Source of the DNA: Bacillus cereus group sp. RP43 | GTDB taxonomy: Bacteria; Bacillota; Bacilli; Bacillales; Bacillaceae_G | Direction of reading: 5' to 3' | DNA length: 64,000 nucleotides | NCBI RefSeq assembly: GCF_040459645.1 | Contig: NZ_JARVHQ010000001.1 | Coordinates: 1,302,001 to 1,366,000, forward strand | The notes under the pieces: generated by a model | Seen by the model: the letters and a program-made list of their open reading frames with translations, nothing else | Database searches by the model: none | Told to the model about the DNA's origin: nothing | Shown here: piece by piece, positions 16,846 to 26,450 of the stretch | How positions within the stretch are numbered: the first letter of the stretch is position 1 | Layout: each line of letters begins with the position of its first letter | Program-made: the position numbers and the translations under genes

Positions 16846-17304
16846 ATGACAAGGCGAAAACTGAAAGATGATTACATAAATAAAGTGAAGGAGTACCATC
16901 CAAAGCCAAACTATTTGCTAAATTGTGTGAAGGCATTTCTTGTAGGTGGGCTCATTTGTACAGTCGGAGAAATATTGATGAAATTTTATATACATTATTT
17001 TCACTTTAGTGAACAAGAGGCAGGAAATCCGACAGTTGCAACGCTTGTTTTATTGTCGGCGATTTTAACAGGGTGTGGTGTATATGATAAAATCGGGCAG
17101 TTTTCTGGAGCGGGATCAGCAGTACCAGTTACTGGATTTGCGAATTCTATGGCGAGTGCCGCGCTAGAACATAGGAGTGAAGGAGTTGTTCTCGGAATTG
17201 CTACTAACATGTTTAAGCTTGCAGGAAGTGTCATTGTATTTGGAGTCGTCGGTGCATATATTATCGGGTTAATAAGATATACATTTCAAATTTTAACGTC
17301 TTAA
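16846..17304 (+). CDS. spoVAC: Stage V sporulation protein AC
   Basis: SpoVAC, 152 residues. A basic N-terminus (MTRRKLKDDYINKVKEYHPK) is followed by about four membrane helices with CVKAFLVGGLICTVGE and GAGSAVPVTGFANSMASAAL. The same FLVGG.IC and A.VP.T.F patterns occur in SpoVAE downstream, so the two are related. SpoVAC of B. subtilis behaves as a mechanosensitive channel and is the likely pore for Ca-dipicolinate release. SD AGGAGGC upstream. Confidence 0.95.
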   Translation: MTRRKLKDDYINKVKEYHPKPNYLLNCVKAFLVGGLICTVGEILMKFYIHYFHFSEQEAGNPTVATLVLLSAILTGCGVYDKIGQFSGAGSAVPVTGFANSMASAALEHRSEGVVLGIATNMFKLAGSVIVFGVVGAYIIGLIRYTFQILTS

Positions 17305-17317
17305 AGGAGGGATAGGT

Positions 17318-18334
17318 ATGAGATTGACAGGGAAACAAACGTGGGTATTTCAAAATGATATCTTCGTGAATGCAACTGGTACTGCTGTCGGTCCGAAAGA
17401 AGCTGAAGGCCCTCTTGGAAAGGATTTTGATATTTCATATTCTGACTTACATTGCGGAGAGGAAAACTGGGAACTTGCTGAACGAAGGTTAATGTCAGAC
17501 TCGATTCAACAAGCGATGCAAAAAGGGAATATAAAAAAATCACAAATTGATTTCTTTTTAGCGGGAGATTTATTAAACCAAACAGTGACAGCAAATTACG
17601 TTGCTCGTGAGTATGGTATTCCTTTTTTAGGGATGTTCAGCGCTTGTGCGACGTCAATGGAAACTTTGGCGATTGGATCAGCTTTTATAGATGGTGGATT
17701 TGCGAATCGTATTTTAGCTACAGTAAGTAGTCATAATGCGACGGCTGAAAGACAATTTCGTTCCCCAACAGAATACGGAGGACAAAAGCCAGGGACAGCA
17801 AACTCAACTGTTACTGGAGCAGGGTCAATATTGATTAGCAATGAAGAGAGTGCAATTAAAATAACAGCAGCAACAATCGGCAAAGTACAGGATTTAGGAA
17901 TTGCGAATCCTTTAGATATGGGATCAGCAATGGCGCCAGCTGCTGCTCATACAATTCAACAGCATTTTGAAGATTTGAGAAGAAGTGCAGCTGATTATGA
18001 TCTTATTGTTACTGGTGATTTATCAGCTGTTGGTACACCAATTACGAAACAACTTTTACTTGAGGAAGGGTATGATTTGGGGAATGTATACAACGATTGT
18101 GGGTTAATGATTTACAATTCAAATCAAGAAGAAGTGTTTGCAGGGGGCAGTGGTTGTGCCTGTTCAGCTGTTGTAACATACGGCCATTTATTGCGTGAAA
18201 TGCAAAAAGGGAACTTACAACGGATTTTTGTCGTTGCAACTGGAGCTTTATTAAGCCCGGTGATGATGCAGCAAAAGGAAACGATTCCAACGATTGCGCA
18301 TGGTGTTGTGTTTGAAAGAGTTAAAGGAGAGTGA
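17318..18334 (+). CDS. spoVAD: Stage V sporulation protein AD
   Basis: SpoVAD, 338 residues, thiolase-like fold. It includes the ACATSMETL block, where the thiolase active-site cysteine lies, and GGSGCACSAVVTYGHLL in the C-terminal half. In B. subtilis it binds dipicolinic acid and lies on the outer face of the spore inner membrane; it is not a thiolase enzyme. SD AAAGGAGGG upstream of ATG 17318. Normal length. It is followed after three bases by the next gene. Confidence 0.96.
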   Translation: MRLTGKQTWVFQNDIFVNATGTAVGPKEAEGPLGKDFDISYSDLHCGEENWELAERRLMSDSIQQAMQKGNIKKSQIDFFLAGDLLNQTVTANYVAREYGIPFLGMFSACATSMETLAIGSAFIDGGFANRILATVSSHNATAERQFRSPTEYGGQKPGTANSTVTGAGSILISNEESAIKITAATIGKVQDLGIANPLDMGSAMAPAAAHTIQQHFEDLRRSAADYDLIVTGDLSAVGTPITKQLLLEEGYDLGNVYNDCGLMIYNSNQEEVFAGGSGCACSAVVTYGHLLREMQKGNLQRIFVVATGALLSPVMMQQKETIPTIAHGVVFERVKGE

Positions 18335-18337
18335 ATT

Positions 18338-18688
18338 GTGGATTTTATATATGCATTTCTTGTAGGAGGAGCTATTTGTGTAATTGGACAAGTGTTGCTA
18401 GATTTCGCAAAGTTAACACCGGCACATTTAATGGCAACTTTTGTAGTCGCCGGAGCTATTTTAGACGGATTCGGATTGTACGATAAGCTTATAAAATTTG
18501 CAGGTGCTGGGGCAACAGTCCCTATTACAAGTTTTGGACATTCACTATTACACGGGGCAATGCATGCGGCAGAAAAACATGGATATTTAGGAATTGGAAT
18601 CGGTATGTTTAGCTTAACGTCTGCGGGGATTTCCGCAGCGATATTATTTTCATTTTTTGTTGCACTTATATGTAAACCGAAAGGATAA
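18338..18688 (+). CDS. spoVAEB: Stage V sporulation protein AE (SpoVAEB type)
   Basis: Membrane protein of 116 residues with four helices; related to SpoVAC ([32 protein letters not shown]). Start GTG 18338 with AAAGGAG upstream. Required for dipicolinic acid uptake with SpoVAC and SpoVAD. In some annotations it is simply spoVAE; the next gene is the SpoVAEA part. Confidence 0.93.
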   Translation: MDFIYAFLVGGAICVIGQVLLDFAKLTPAHLMATFVVAGAILDGFGLYDKLIKFAGAGATVPITSFGHSLLHGAMHAAEKHGYLGIGIGMFSLTSAGISAAILFSFFVALICKPKG

Positions 18689-18693
18689 ATCAA

Positions 18694-19263
18694 ATGAGAC
18701 GAAGGGTTGTTTTGGTCACAGATGGAGATGAATATGCAAAGCGGACAATTGAGCTGTTAACAAAGGAATTTGGGGGAAGGTGTATTTCAGCATCGCAAAG
18801 TAATCCGACCAAATTGACAGGGAAGAAAGTTGTTGAGCTTATTATGCAAACGCCATATGACCCTGTATTTGTCATGTTTGATGACAGCGGATTTATAGGA
18901 GAAGGACCTGGTGAAAAGGCGTTAAAGTATGTCGCAACACATAAACAAGTGGATGTACTGGGTATTTTAGCAGTAGCATCTAATACACATCATTGGGAAT
19001 GGGCGCGTGTAGATGTAAGTGTAGATCGGAATGGGAATTTGACGGAATACGGCGTTGATAAATTTGGACTCCCAGATGGTGAAATTGGCAGGATTAGTGG
19101 GGATACGATTTATTGTTTAGATGGGCTGAATGTTCCTGTCATTGTGGGGGTCGGTGATATTGGCAAGATGTGCGGAAATGATGAATGGGAGAGAGGATCA
19201 CCTATTACTAGAAAAGCAATTCAATTAATTTTGGAAAGGAGTGGGTTTTATGACGAAGCCTAA
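18694..19263 (+). CDS. spoVAEA: Stage V sporulation protein AE, soluble part (SpoVAEA)
   Basis: Soluble protein of 189 residues. It starts [20 protein letters not shown] and contains [16 protein letters not shown] and [15 protein letters not shown]. This matches SpoVAEA, which is encoded between SpoVAEB and SpoVAF in Bacillus. Its job in the SpoVA complex is unclear and it is dispensable for DPA transport in B. subtilis. Overlaps spoVAF by 14 bases. Confidence 0.93.
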   Translation: MRRRVVLVTDGDEYAKRTIELLTKEFGGRCISASQSNPTKLTGKKVVELIMQTPYDPVFVMFDDSGFIGEGPGEKALKYVATHKQVDVLGILAVASNTHHWEWARVDVSVDRNGNLTEYGVDKFGLPDGEIGRISGDTIYCLDGLNVPVIVGVGDIGKMCGNDEWERGSPITRKAIQLILERSGFYDEA

Positions 19264-20722
19264 AAAAGTGAGTATCCCGATTTCATCTTTTTTAAGTGAT
19301 AATGAAAATTATTTAAAGCAAACAGTTGGACTGGGTGTTACATACGATGTTGGTATTCGTAAATTTCAAATTTTAAATAAAGAAATTGGTGTGTTATTTG
19401 TAAATGGACTTTGTGATACGAATTATATTATCCCTATTTTAGAAGAAGCGGTGGACACAAATGAAATAAGGGATGTAGAAGAAGATACAGTAAAGCTTTT
19501 AGAGAATCGTTTAATTCATCAACAAGTAAGTAAAGTAAAAACGATGGATGAGGTAATGCTCCAAGTATTATCAGGACTTATTGTTATATTTGTAGAAGGT
19601 GAAACGGAAGCATTCGCAATAGATGTTCGTAGTTATCCTGGCCGGACACCGACAGAACCAGATACAGAAAAGGTAGTACGTGGTGCAAGAGATGGCTTTG
19701 TTGAAAATATCGTTGTAAATACAGCGTTAATTCGTAGAAGGATACGCGACCCGCGTCTTCGAAACGAAATGATTCGAGTAGGGGATAGATCGCAAACGGA
19801 TATTTGTATTACATATGTACAAGATGTTGCAAACCCGGATTTAGTGAAGATTATAAAACAAGAATTAAATAGCATTGAAGTAGATGGGATTACGATGGCG
19901 GATAAAACGGTAGAAGAATTTGTAGTCAAACAAGGTTATAATCCATTCCCGCTTATTCGATACACAGAAAGACCAGATGTAGCAGCAAATCATCTGTTAG
20001 AAGGACATGTGTTAGTACTCGTTGATACATCGCCAAGTGCTATGATCACTCCAACAACATATTTCCACCATTTACAACATGCAGAAGAGTTTAGACAAAA
20101 TCCAGCTGTAGGTACATTTTTACGTTGGGTACGTTTTTTAGGTGTTATATTTTCACTGTTCTTACTGCCATTTTGGTTAGTTTTTGTTTTTGATCCAACT
20201 CTTTTACCGGAAAGTCTAGCTTTCATTGGACCGAATAAGATGACGCATTTACCAATTTTATTACAAATTTTGATGGCTGAAATCGGACTCGAATTTTTAA
20301 GGATGGCTGCCATTCATACACCGACATCATTGTCGTCTGCAGCAGGATTAATTTCTGCTATATTAATTGGTCAAATTGCAATTGATGTAGGTTTGTTTGT
20401 ACCAGAAGTTATTTTATACGTAGCAGTTTCTATGATTGGTGCATATGCTACGCCGAGTTATGAGTTAGGGCTTGGGAATAAGATTGGAAAATTGTTTGTA
20501 ATTATTTTAACAGGCATATTTCATGAAATGGGATTTGTAATTGGAATGACGATATTGATTCTATTTTTAACATCTATAAAAAGCTTACAAACACCGTATT
20601 TATGGCCGTTTTTACCGTTTGATTGGGGTGCGTTAACGAAAATTTTACTTCGTCCAACTATGTCTAGTTTAAAGGTTCGTCCAAGTATTGTAAGACCTCA
20701 AAATGTGCGAAGACAAAAATAA
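19250..20722 (+). CDS. spoVAF: SpoVAF, GerA-type spore germination membrane protein
   Basis: SpoVAF, 490 residues, homologous to the A subunits of germinant receptors (GerAA family). The N-terminal soluble domain contains [16 protein letters not shown] and [18 protein letters not shown], the latter typical of GerAA-type proteins, and is followed by a C-terminal domain of about five membrane helices. ATG 19250 is the start: AAAGGAG lies ten bases upstream, whereas in-frame GTG 19241 touches the SD. It is the last gene of the spoVA operon and ends in a terminator. It probably modulates the early germination signal. Confidence 0.94.
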   Translation: MTKPKKVSIPISSFLSDNENYLKQTVGLGVTYDVGIRKFQILNKEIGVLFVNGLCDTNYIIPILEEAVDTNEIRDVEEDTVKLLENRLIHQQVSKVKTMDEVMLQVLSGLIVIFVEGETEAFAIDVRSYPGRTPTEPDTEKVVRGARDGFVENIVVNTALIRRRIRDPRLRNEMIRVGDRSQTDICITYVQDVANPDLVKIIKQELNSIEVDGITMADKTVEEFVVKQGYNPFPLIRYTERPDVAANHLLEGHVLVLVDTSPSAMITPTTYFHHLQHAEEFRQNPAVGTFLRWVRFLGVIFSLFLLPFWLVFVFDPTLLPESLAFIGPNKMTHLPILLQILMAEIGLEFLRMAAIHTPTSLSSAAGLISAILIGQIAIDVGLFVPEVILYVAVSMIGAYATPSYELGLGNKIGKLFVIILTGIFHEMGFVIGMTILILFLTSIKSLQTPYLWPFLPFDWGALTKILLRPTMSSLKVRPSIVRPQNVRRQK

Positions 20723-20749
20723 GCGGGATTATGCTCCCGCTTATTTTTT
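20716..20749 (+). terminator. Terminator of the spoVA operon
   Basis: Stem AATAAGCGGGA/TCCCGCTTATT followed by T-run, overlapping the spoVAF stop. Confidence 0.92.
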
Positions 20750-20836
20750 ATTGAAAATTTATTGTTTTTTTAACAAAAATCAAACATTTTTTTTGTACAA
20801 TTAGAGTAGATATTGTGTATGAAAGGGGAAGAGGAC

Positions 20837-21622
20837 ATGATTAAATTATTTGTAAGTGATTTAGATGATACGCTCGTTTACAATGTGAATCATATGCAAA
20901 AAGAAGATGAACGAGCGCTTTGTTGGCTAGCTGAAAAAGGGACAAATATTTGTTTTGCCTCTGGCCGTTTTACTCACCGAATTGATGAGGCGGTAAAAAG
21001 GTTTTCGTTCCCGTATTACACAACTAGTTTAAATGGAGCGACAATGATACTACCGGATGGAAAAGTATTTCATGAATCGAGTTTTGAAGATGGGGTTGCC
21101 CAGGAAATATATCGATATATACATAAAAAGGGACTAGCAGATATTGTTTGTGCAAATGAGCAGCGATATACAAAAAGAAAGAATGAACATCATCATACTT
21201 TTGAAGAGTATATGGGAGTGCATATTGCTGAAATCGAAGAATTAGAAGAGGAATTTGGGAAGACGGTACATCCTGCGAAATTATTTGTTTTTGGAGAAGA
21301 AGAAAAAATAGTAGCATTAGATCAAGAGTTGCGAGATACATTTCAGAGCGAAGCGGAAGTTTTTATATCGGGTAAGCGCTATGTTGACATTATGCCAAGA
21401 GGTGTAAGTAAAGGAAGGGCTCTGAAGCGATTAATGGAACATTTACAAATTGAAGCAAATGAAGTTGCATGTATTGGAGATTCTTTCAATGATATTTCTA
21501 TGTTTGAAGTAACCCCACACTCCTTCACCCTTCATCATGCTCATCCGTATGTGAAGGAGAAAGCAAATCATGTTGTTCGTTCGGTTGAAGAAGCTATTAT
21601 GAAATTACCGTTACTTGTATAA
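20837..21622 (+). CDS. Cof-type HAD-IIB phosphatase
   Basis: HAD hydrolase of 261 residues, Cof subfamily. Motif I DLDDTLV (residues 8-14), motif II near FASGRFTH, and motif IV GDSFNDISMFEV are intact, with the IIB cap between. Cytosolic phosphatase for sugar or cofactor phosphates; substrate unknown. ATG 20837 is preferred because GGGGAAGAGG precedes it; the upstream in-frame GTG at 20813 has none. It is a paralogue of the HAD protein at 30.2 kb. Single gene closed by a bidirectional terminator. Confidence 0.9.
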   Translation: MIKLFVSDLDDTLVYNVNHMQKEDERALCWLAEKGTNICFASGRFTHRIDEAVKRFSFPYYTTSLNGATMILPDGKVFHESSFEDGVAQEIYRYIHKKGLADIVCANEQRYTKRKNEHHHTFEEYMGVHIAEIEELEEEFGKTVHPAKLFVFGEEEKIVALDQELRDTFQSEAEVFISGKRYVDIMPRGVSKGRALKRLMEHLQIEANEVACIGDSFNDISMFEVTPHSFTLHHAHPYVKEKANHVVRSVEEAIMKLPLLV

Positions 21623-21655
21623 AAAAGAAGCTCGTCACTGGCGAGCTTCTTTTTT
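21621..21655. terminator. Bidirectional terminator between the HAD gene and ypuA
   Basis: Stem GAAGCTCG/CGAGCTTC with A-run before and T-run after. Confidence 0.93.
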
Positions 21656-22520
21656 ACTTGAATAAAGATTTAACGAAATCAATGATACTAGAGAAGAAAT
21701 CTTTTACTTTATCTAGGAAACTTTGTCCTTCTTCAGATCCTAAGAAGGCAGACACATGGTCTTTTGCTTTATCTAATTGGCTACCAACTTGGTTCCAATC
21801 GATATTAAGATTTTTCATTTTATCAAATAACGCTACTAAGTTATCTAACTGTTCATCTGTTAATGTAATGCCAAGTTGATCAGCAATTTTTTTAATTAAT
21901 GAGCGTAAATCTTCAGTTGTTTTTGGCTGTTCTTTTGCAATTTCTTCTTTAATTTTTGCAACAAGTTGAACTGCTTTTTCTTCACCGATTTTATCACCAA
22001 GTTTTGCTGTTTGCACCATTTCTTCATTGGCTACTTTTTTAACATCTTCTGGAATTTCTTTGTTCGATGTTGTTTCATAGGCCTTCATTAAACCTGTTAA
22101 AGCAGCAGTTCCGGAAACTTTAAATGGTGCAGTAATTTGAATCTCTGCATCTTTCACACCTGCTGTAATAAGTGCATTTGTGTACATTGCATCTGTTATC
22201 GAATTAATGTTTTTTGAGCGTACAATGAGACCTGACCCTGGTTTTGTGTATGTAATCATAGAAGAGGAAATTGCTCTTGTACCAATTTGTGATTTTGGAA
22301 CAATTCCTTCTAGAAATTTATGTTCTTCCGCATTAGACACAGTGATAATTGTAGCATCTTTTGGTGCTTTCATTTCTTTTAACAGCTCTTGTTTTTGTTG
22401 TTCAGATAAGTTTTCTCCTAGTGTAACAATTGATTCTCCCTCAATGATGTCTGCAAATGAAGCTGTTGGCATAATAAATACGGCTACAGCTAATAGCAGA
22501 GCTAGTAATTTCGCTTTCAC
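21654..22520 (-). CDS. ypuA: Secreted DUF1002 protein YpuA
   Basis: Exported protein of 288 residues, DUF1002 family. Signal peptide (residues 1-23, LLALLLAVAVFIMPTASFA). The mature part contains SSSMITYTKPGSGLIVRSKN and, in the C-terminal half, acidic amphipathic helices (VQLVAKIKEEIAKEQPKTTE, LNLVALFDKMKNL-like). Start GTG 22520 with AAAGGGAG upstream. The promoter GTGACA-16-TATAAT can be seen on the minus strand near 22570-22600. B. subtilis ypuA has the same position next to ppiB and is linked to cell-envelope stress (sigma M), but no molecular function is known. Confidence 0.85.
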   Translation of the reverse strand: MKAKLLALLLAVAVFIMPTASFADIIEGESIVTLGENLSEQQKQELLKEMKAPKDATIITVSNAEEHKFLEGIVPKSQIGTRAISSSMITYTKPGSGLIVRSKNINSITDAMYTNALITAGVKDAEIQITAPFKVSGTAALTGLMKAYETTSNKEIPEDVKKVANEEMVQTAKLGDKIGEEKAVQLVAKIKEEIAKEQPKTTEDLRSLIKKIADQLGITLTDEQLDNLVALFDKMKNLNIDWNQVGSQLDKAKDHVSAFLGSEEGQSFLDKVKDFFSSIIDFVKSLFK

Positions 22521-22707
22521 GAAAAATCGCTCCCTTTCTCTTTCTAAAATTTTCGGGCAACACAGTTATTATAGTATATTTTTAAAATTTGTCACCTAGC
22601 TTTTTCCACATTTCGAAAAAGAAGTATGCAGATTGTCGGATTCTTTTTGTTTCTCGTCATGAATATGTTAATATAGTGCTGAGATAGTTGAAAGGAGACA
22701 TATACAT

Positions 22708-23145
22708 ATGAAAACTTTAGGATACATATTAATGGAAAATGGTGAAAAAATCGATTTAGAATTTTTCCCAGAAGAGGCACCAAAAACAGTAGAAAACTTT
22801 AAAAAATTAGCAGAGCAAGGATTTTATGATGGTGTGACATTCCACCGCGTTATTCCTGGCTTCGTAAGCCAAGGTGGAGACCCAACAGGCACAGGTGCAG
22901 GTGGCCCAGGTTACTCTATTCCATGTGAGACTGATGGAAATCCTCATAGACACCTTGTTGGATCACTTTCTATGGCACATGCTGGTCGTAATACAGGTGG
23001 TAGCCAATTCTTTGTTGTTCATGAGCCACAACCGCATTTAGATGGCGTACATACTGTATTCGGTAAAGCAACAAGCGGTATTGAAACGGTATTAAACATG
23101 CGTCAAGGCGATGTAATGAAAGAAGTTAAAGTTTGGGAAGAATAA
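22708..23145 (+). CDS. ppiB: Peptidyl-prolyl cis-trans isomerase B (cyclophilin)
   Basis: Cyclophilin of 145 residues, cytosolic PpiB type. The conserved blocks [28 protein letters not shown] and [12 protein letters not shown] carry the catalytic Arg, the Phe-Gln core and the Trp/His position (His here, as in bacterial forms). It catalyses proline isomerisation in protein folding. AAAGGAG precedes ATG 22708. Position beside ypuA is the same as in B. subtilis. Terminator follows. Confidence 0.95.
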   Translation: MKTLGYILMENGEKIDLEFFPEEAPKTVENFKKLAEQGFYDGVTFHRVIPGFVSQGGDPTGTGAGGPGYSIPCETDGNPHRHLVGSLSMAHAGRNTGGSQFFVVHEPQPHLDGVHTVFGKATSGIETVLNMRQGDVMKEVKVWEE

Positions 23146-23153
23146 GTTATGAG

Positions 23154-23182
23154 AAAAGAGAGCGATTTTGCTCTCCTTTTTT
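23154..23182 (+). terminator. Terminator after ppiB
   Basis: Stem GAGAGC/GCTCTC with ATTTT loop, then T-run. Confidence 0.88.
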
Positions 23183-23629
23183 ATTTCCTATAAACAGGAA
23201 TTGTTATATATTTTAAAGTATATGACACAAATAGGACGGCTACTAACGTTAAATTATATTGTTCACAAGAACACACTTTTAACAAAATACATAGGATGGA
23301 GTACGAATTATATGCTTCAATAAATGGATTTCTCTTAACATATTGGTTTTGGTAGAACTACTTTTTTCAAAAGTGGTTAGTAATTAAAATGTGATGAGAA
23401 AAGGATTTTCCTTTTAGTTCCTATATAGTATTGTCTCTTTTTTGAGCGGTGTAATAGAAGGAAATAGCGTGGAAACATATATTTGACTTTCTTCTTAACG
23501 CTTTGTATGATTATCAAGTTGTTTCAGCCTCTTCTCACTCTGGTAAAAATATTGTAGAATGAATGTGATATGAAAAGAGTGATTGATGGGATAAATAGTT
23601 TGTAACTTTTGTAAGAAGGGATAAGGGTT
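23183..23629. other. 447-base gap without a recognisable gene
   Basis: No open frame with an SD and no family match is visible on either strand. It contains a 10-bp hairpin with a 3-base loop (23356-23378, AACTACTTTT/AAAAGTGGTT) and a second short hairpin near 23397-23415, but no T-run. In B. subtilis the corresponding place holds the riboflavin genes; no FMN riboswitch sequence is recognisable here. Confidence 0.5.
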
Positions 23630-23998
23630 ATGTTAATTCGTTTTAAAAAAAGTTATGAAAAAATTGCAATGGGGCTTCTTTCATTTATGCCAACTGAAAA
23701 AGATGTAAAAACATTACAATTGACAATGAAAGAATATGAAGCGAAAGAGGATTGGCAATTGTATTTGTGGAAACAAAATGAAGATTTTGTTGGGATAATG
23801 GGGATTATAAAAAAAGAAGATCAGGTATTGGAAATTCAGCATTTGAGCGTGAATCCGTCTCACCGACATATGGGGATTGGGACGAAGATGGTTCAAGAGC
23901 TTAAGAGTAAATTTCTTGAGTTTACAATTTGCGGAAATGAGCAAACAGCAAGTTTTTGCAAAAAGTGTAAAGAGCTTGAACAAAATATACATTCATGA
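23630..23998 (+). CDS. ribT: RibT-type GNAT acetyltransferase
   Basis: GNAT-fold protein of 122 residues, start MLIRFKKSYEKIAMGLLSFM, with the acetyl-CoA loop VNPSHRHMGIGTKMVQEL. It aligns well with RibT, the last gene of the B. subtilis riboflavin operon, whose substrate is not known. Here the other rib genes are absent from the locus; ribT stands alone between ppiB and ypuF. SD AAGGGATAAGGG. The terminator after it is shared with ypuF. Confidence 0.85.
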   Translation: MLIRFKKSYEKIAMGLLSFMPTEKDVKTLQLTMKEYEAKEDWQLYLWKQNEDFVGIMGIIKKEDQVLEIQHLSVNPSHRHMGIGTKMVQELKSKFLEFTICGNEQTASFCKKCKELEQNIHS

Positions 23999-24038
23999 AA
24001 GCAGGGATAAGTAGTTTATTATCTCTGCTTTCTTTTTT
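23997..24038. terminator. Bidirectional terminator between ribT and ypuF
   Basis: Fourteen-bp stem GAAAGCAGGGATAA/TTATCTCTGCTTTC with one wobble pair and a T-run. It overlaps the ends of both convergent genes. Confidence 0.88.
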
Positions 24039-24537
24039 GTAGTTGTTCGTGTCGTTCAGAAATGACATCTGTTCGATCACGCAATGTGTGCTTATTTATG
24101 ATGTATTCACCAGGAATGACGTTTACATCTTTCCAAGAGAGGTTTTGTTTCTTACATAACTGTATGCATTGTTTTTCTAACGATGTGTCTAATAATGGTA
24201 AAAATAATGGCGCGAAAATTTCCTTTTTGTGGATAGATTGTAGTCTCTCATTTAATAAGAATATAAGTTGTTTATGATCTATTCCTAATTGATGTAACGG
24301 CGCACAGTTCTTTTCTAAAAGTGCTATTGCGCTTTTTATCATCTTCTCTGCACCATTCCAGTTGGATCGTCTGTGATGGTATAAGGAAACAGCAATTTGA
24401 ATGAGACCGACTAAGTAATTGTCACGTTCTCCTCTAGGTTTTAATTTCCAATACTCTTCTAATATTTCATGACATTCAAAATAATCATGGTCTCCATGAA
24501 AATGAATTAAAAATTGTATGTACTCGGTAGGATACAT
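24019..24537 (-). CDS. ypuF: DUF309 protein YpuF
   Basis: DUF309 (TTHA0068-like) protein of 172 residues, helical, with the family pattern DYFECHEILEEYWK and LVGLIQIAVSLYHHRRSNWNG. The His, Glu and Trp residues of these blocks form a conserved surface but no activity is known. It lies upstream of scpA, as in B. subtilis, but here is on the opposite strand. Weak start context: ATG 24537 follows AGGAGCGAAAAAA. Cytosolic. Confidence 0.85.
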   Translation of the reverse strand: MYPTEYIQFLIHFHGDHDYFECHEILEEYWKLKPRGERDNYLVGLIQIAVSLYHHRRSNWNGAEKMIKSAIALLEKNCAPLHQLGIDHKQLIFLLNERLQSIHKKEIFAPLFLPLLDTSLEKQCIQLCKKQNLSWKDVNVIPGEYIINKHTLRDRTDVISERHEQLQKRKQR

Positions 24538-24591
24538 TTTTTTCGCTCCTGTCTAACGGTTCTATGTACAGTGTATCATAGAAATATTAAC

Positions 24592-24627
24592 AATAAGCGA
24601 CTAGTGAAATATCTCTAGTCGCTTTAT
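24592..24627. terminator. Hairpin downstream of the YjcZ-type gene
   Basis: Perfect 10-bp stem AAGCGACTAG/CTAGTCGCTT. The T-run is poor on either strand, so termination strength is uncertain. Confidence 0.6.
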
Positions 24628-24636
24628 TGCTTCCTA

Positions 24637-24732
24637 TTAGCAGAAGCAAGCTGCTCCTACAATGATTAGTAAAATGAACAGTACAACAAGTAATGCGAAC
24701 CCACCGCTAAAACCGCAATCAACGTGACCCAT
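24637..24732 (-). CDS. YjcZ-family sporulation peptide
   Basis: A 31-residue peptide: MGHVDCGFSGGFALLVVLFI followed by LLIIVGAACFC. The G(F)ALxVVLFILLIIVGAA helix is the hallmark of the YjcZ/SscA-type small sporulation proteins of Bacillus. SD AGGAGGTC lies seven bases before ATG. The cysteines near both ends are typical for the B. cereus forms. It would be a small single-helix membrane or coat-associated peptide made in sporulation; its role is unknown. Confidence 0.85.
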   Translation of the reverse strand: MGHVDCGFSGGFALLVVLFILLIIVGAACFC

Positions 24733-24900
24733 AGTTTTTGACCTCCTACATTGTTCTTACTACATTGTTATCATATGAAGCGGTGGGCATTATGACATGG
24801 GCATAGGTCTATTTTTAATTAAATTTCTTAAAAAGGTTGGATAGAACATGAGGATGCTCTATACTTATGGTGTTATAGAAAAAATGTGGTGGGATGCTTT

Positions 24901-25644
24901 GTGCAGTATAATTTTAAAGTAGAGGCTTTTGAAGGGCCTTTAGATCTATTGTTACACTTAATAAATCGTTACGAAATTGATATATATAATATTCCTGTAG
25001 CGGAAATTACAGAGCAATATCTATCTTATGTCCATACGATGAAAGAATTACAATTAGATGTTGCCAGTGAGTATTTAGTAATGGCTGCAACGTTATTACA
25101 AATTAAAAGTAAAATGTTGTTACCGAAACAAGAAGAAGATGTACCTGATAACGGTGAAGACTTTATAGATGATCCTCGTCAAGAATTGATGGAGAGGTTA
25201 ATTGAATATAAGAAATATAAGCAAGTTGCTACTGAGTTAAAAGAAAGAGAACAAGAAAGAGCACAGCTATATACACGTCCGCCAATTGATTTTACATCAT
25301 TTCAACAAGAAGAGGAGACAAGCTTACCTCTTGATGTTACGTTATATGATATGTTAGCGGCATTTCAAAAGCTAATGCGTCGTAAAAAAGCAAAAACCCC
25401 CGTAACAACGCGAATTACTCGCCAAGAAATACCAATTTCACAGCGAATGACTGATATTCTACAACAGTTAGAAGTAAGAGGCGGTCGTCAAAGCTTTTAT
25501 GATTTGTTTGCTGATGAAGAACGTGAAATAATGGTTGTAACATTTTTAGCGGTTCTTGAGCTAATGAAAAATCAACAAATCATAATTGAGCAAGAACATA
25601 ATTTTGATGAAATTTTCGTATCAAGCTCTAATAAATCCGTATAG
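24901..25644 (+). CDS. scpA: Segregation and condensation protein A (kleisin)
   Basis: ScpA, 247 residues, the kleisin subunit of the SMC-ScpAB condensin that organises and separates chromosomes. N-terminal [20 protein letters not shown] and the SMC-binding helix [19 protein letters not shown]; the C-terminal winged helix around [20 protein letters not shown] binds the second SMC head. The start is GTG 24901, as the conserved N-terminus begins there; in-frame GTGs at 24886 and 24889 only add a few residues. SD GGTGGGATG is modest. scpB follows only after 156 bases and a terminator. Confidence 0.93.
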   Translation: MQYNFKVEAFEGPLDLLLHLINRYEIDIYNIPVAEITEQYLSYVHTMKELQLDVASEYLVMAATLLQIKSKMLLPKQEEDVPDNGEDFIDDPRQELMERLIEYKKYKQVATELKEREQERAQLYTRPPIDFTSFQQEEETSLPLDVTLYDMLAAFQKLMRRKKAKTPVTTRITRQEIPISQRMTDILQQLEVRGGRQSFYDLFADEEREIMVVTFLAVLELMKNQQIIIEQEHNFDEIFVSSSNKSV

Positions 25645-25725
25645 AGTTGATGTGAAGATGGGATAGAAATATTTTATCTTATGTTAGGTTTTAATGTATC
25701 GTTTGGAACGAGAGAAGAAATATTG

Positions 25726-25759
25726 AACCGAACGCATTTACTGTGATTCGGTTTTTTTA
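25726..25759 (+). terminator. Terminator between scpA and scpB
   Basis: Stem AACCGAA/TTCGGTT with a 14-base loop, then seven T. A rho-independent terminator here would separate two genes that are usually co-transcribed. Confidence 0.75.
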
Positions 25760-25800
25760 TGTGTATTTTTTATGGGAAATAGGAGGAAGGAGTTCGTAAA

Positions 25801-26373
25801 ATGGATAGAAAAGAACAAAAAGCGATTATTGAAGGGCTTTTATTTGTTGCAGGTGACGAAGGGATTTATCCGGAACAGATAGCTAAAGTTCTGGAAGTTG
25901 AAGTGGAAGAAGTAATAAACAGTATAGAGGAAATGCAAAAAGAATGCGAAGGATCGAATCGCGGTTTGCAAATTGTACAATATGCAAAAGTGTATCGTTT
26001 TGCAACAAAGAAAGAACATGCTTCGTACTATCAAAAATTAATAGATACTCCAACCGCGGCTTCACTTTCTCAAGCAGCTCTTGAAACGTTGGCAATCGTT
26101 GCGTACCGTCAACCGATTACAAGGACAGAAATGGAAGAGATTAGAGGTGTGAAAACGGACAAGGCATTACAAACGTTAGTTTCACACTTACTTATAAAAG
26201 AAACAGGAAGAGCGGAAGGCCCGGGGCGTCCTATCTTATATGGAACTACGAAAGAATTTTTGGACACGTTTGGATTGAAAACGTTAGATGATTTACCACC
26301 TCTTTCGGAAGAAAATGAACAAATGAATGAAGCGGATTTATTCTTTGGTTCTTTACAGGAATTATCAAAATAA
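25801..26373 (+). CDS. scpB: Segregation and condensation protein B
   Basis: ScpB, 190 residues, two winged-helix domains: the first about residues 1-75, the second around [20 protein letters not shown] and the signature [20 protein letters not shown]. It dimerises and binds ScpA in condensin. AGGAGGAAGGAG precedes ATG 25801. It has a longer than usual separation from scpA and may have its own promoter. Confidence 0.95.
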   Translation: MDRKEQKAIIEGLLFVAGDEGIYPEQIAKVLEVEVEEVINSIEEMQKECEGSNRGLQIVQYAKVYRFATKKEHASYYQKLIDTPTAASLSQAALETLAIVAYRQPITRTEMEEIRGVKTDKALQTLVSHLLIKETGRAEGPGRPILYGTTKEFLDTFGLKTLDDLPPLSEENEQMNEADLFFGSLQELSK

Positions 26374-26400
26374 AAGCTTAGCATTTTGCTAAGCTTTTTT
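26372..26400 (+). terminator. Terminator after scpB
   Basis: Stem AAAGCTTAGC/GCTAAGCTTT followed by T-run. Confidence 0.92.
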
Positions 26401-26450
26401 GTATATCAATTACAGAGCGTGCCATACTAAATGAAAAAAGGAGACGAGTT

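Noticed and set aside
16638..16871. A 77-codon frame inside spoVAB in another frame
   Set aside because: Shadow of spoVAB; no start signal and Cys-rich nonsense composition.
18124..18693. A 189-codon open frame on the minus strand opposite spoVAD and spoVAE
   Set aside because: Composition is not protein-like, no start signal, and both genes on the plus strand are conserved.
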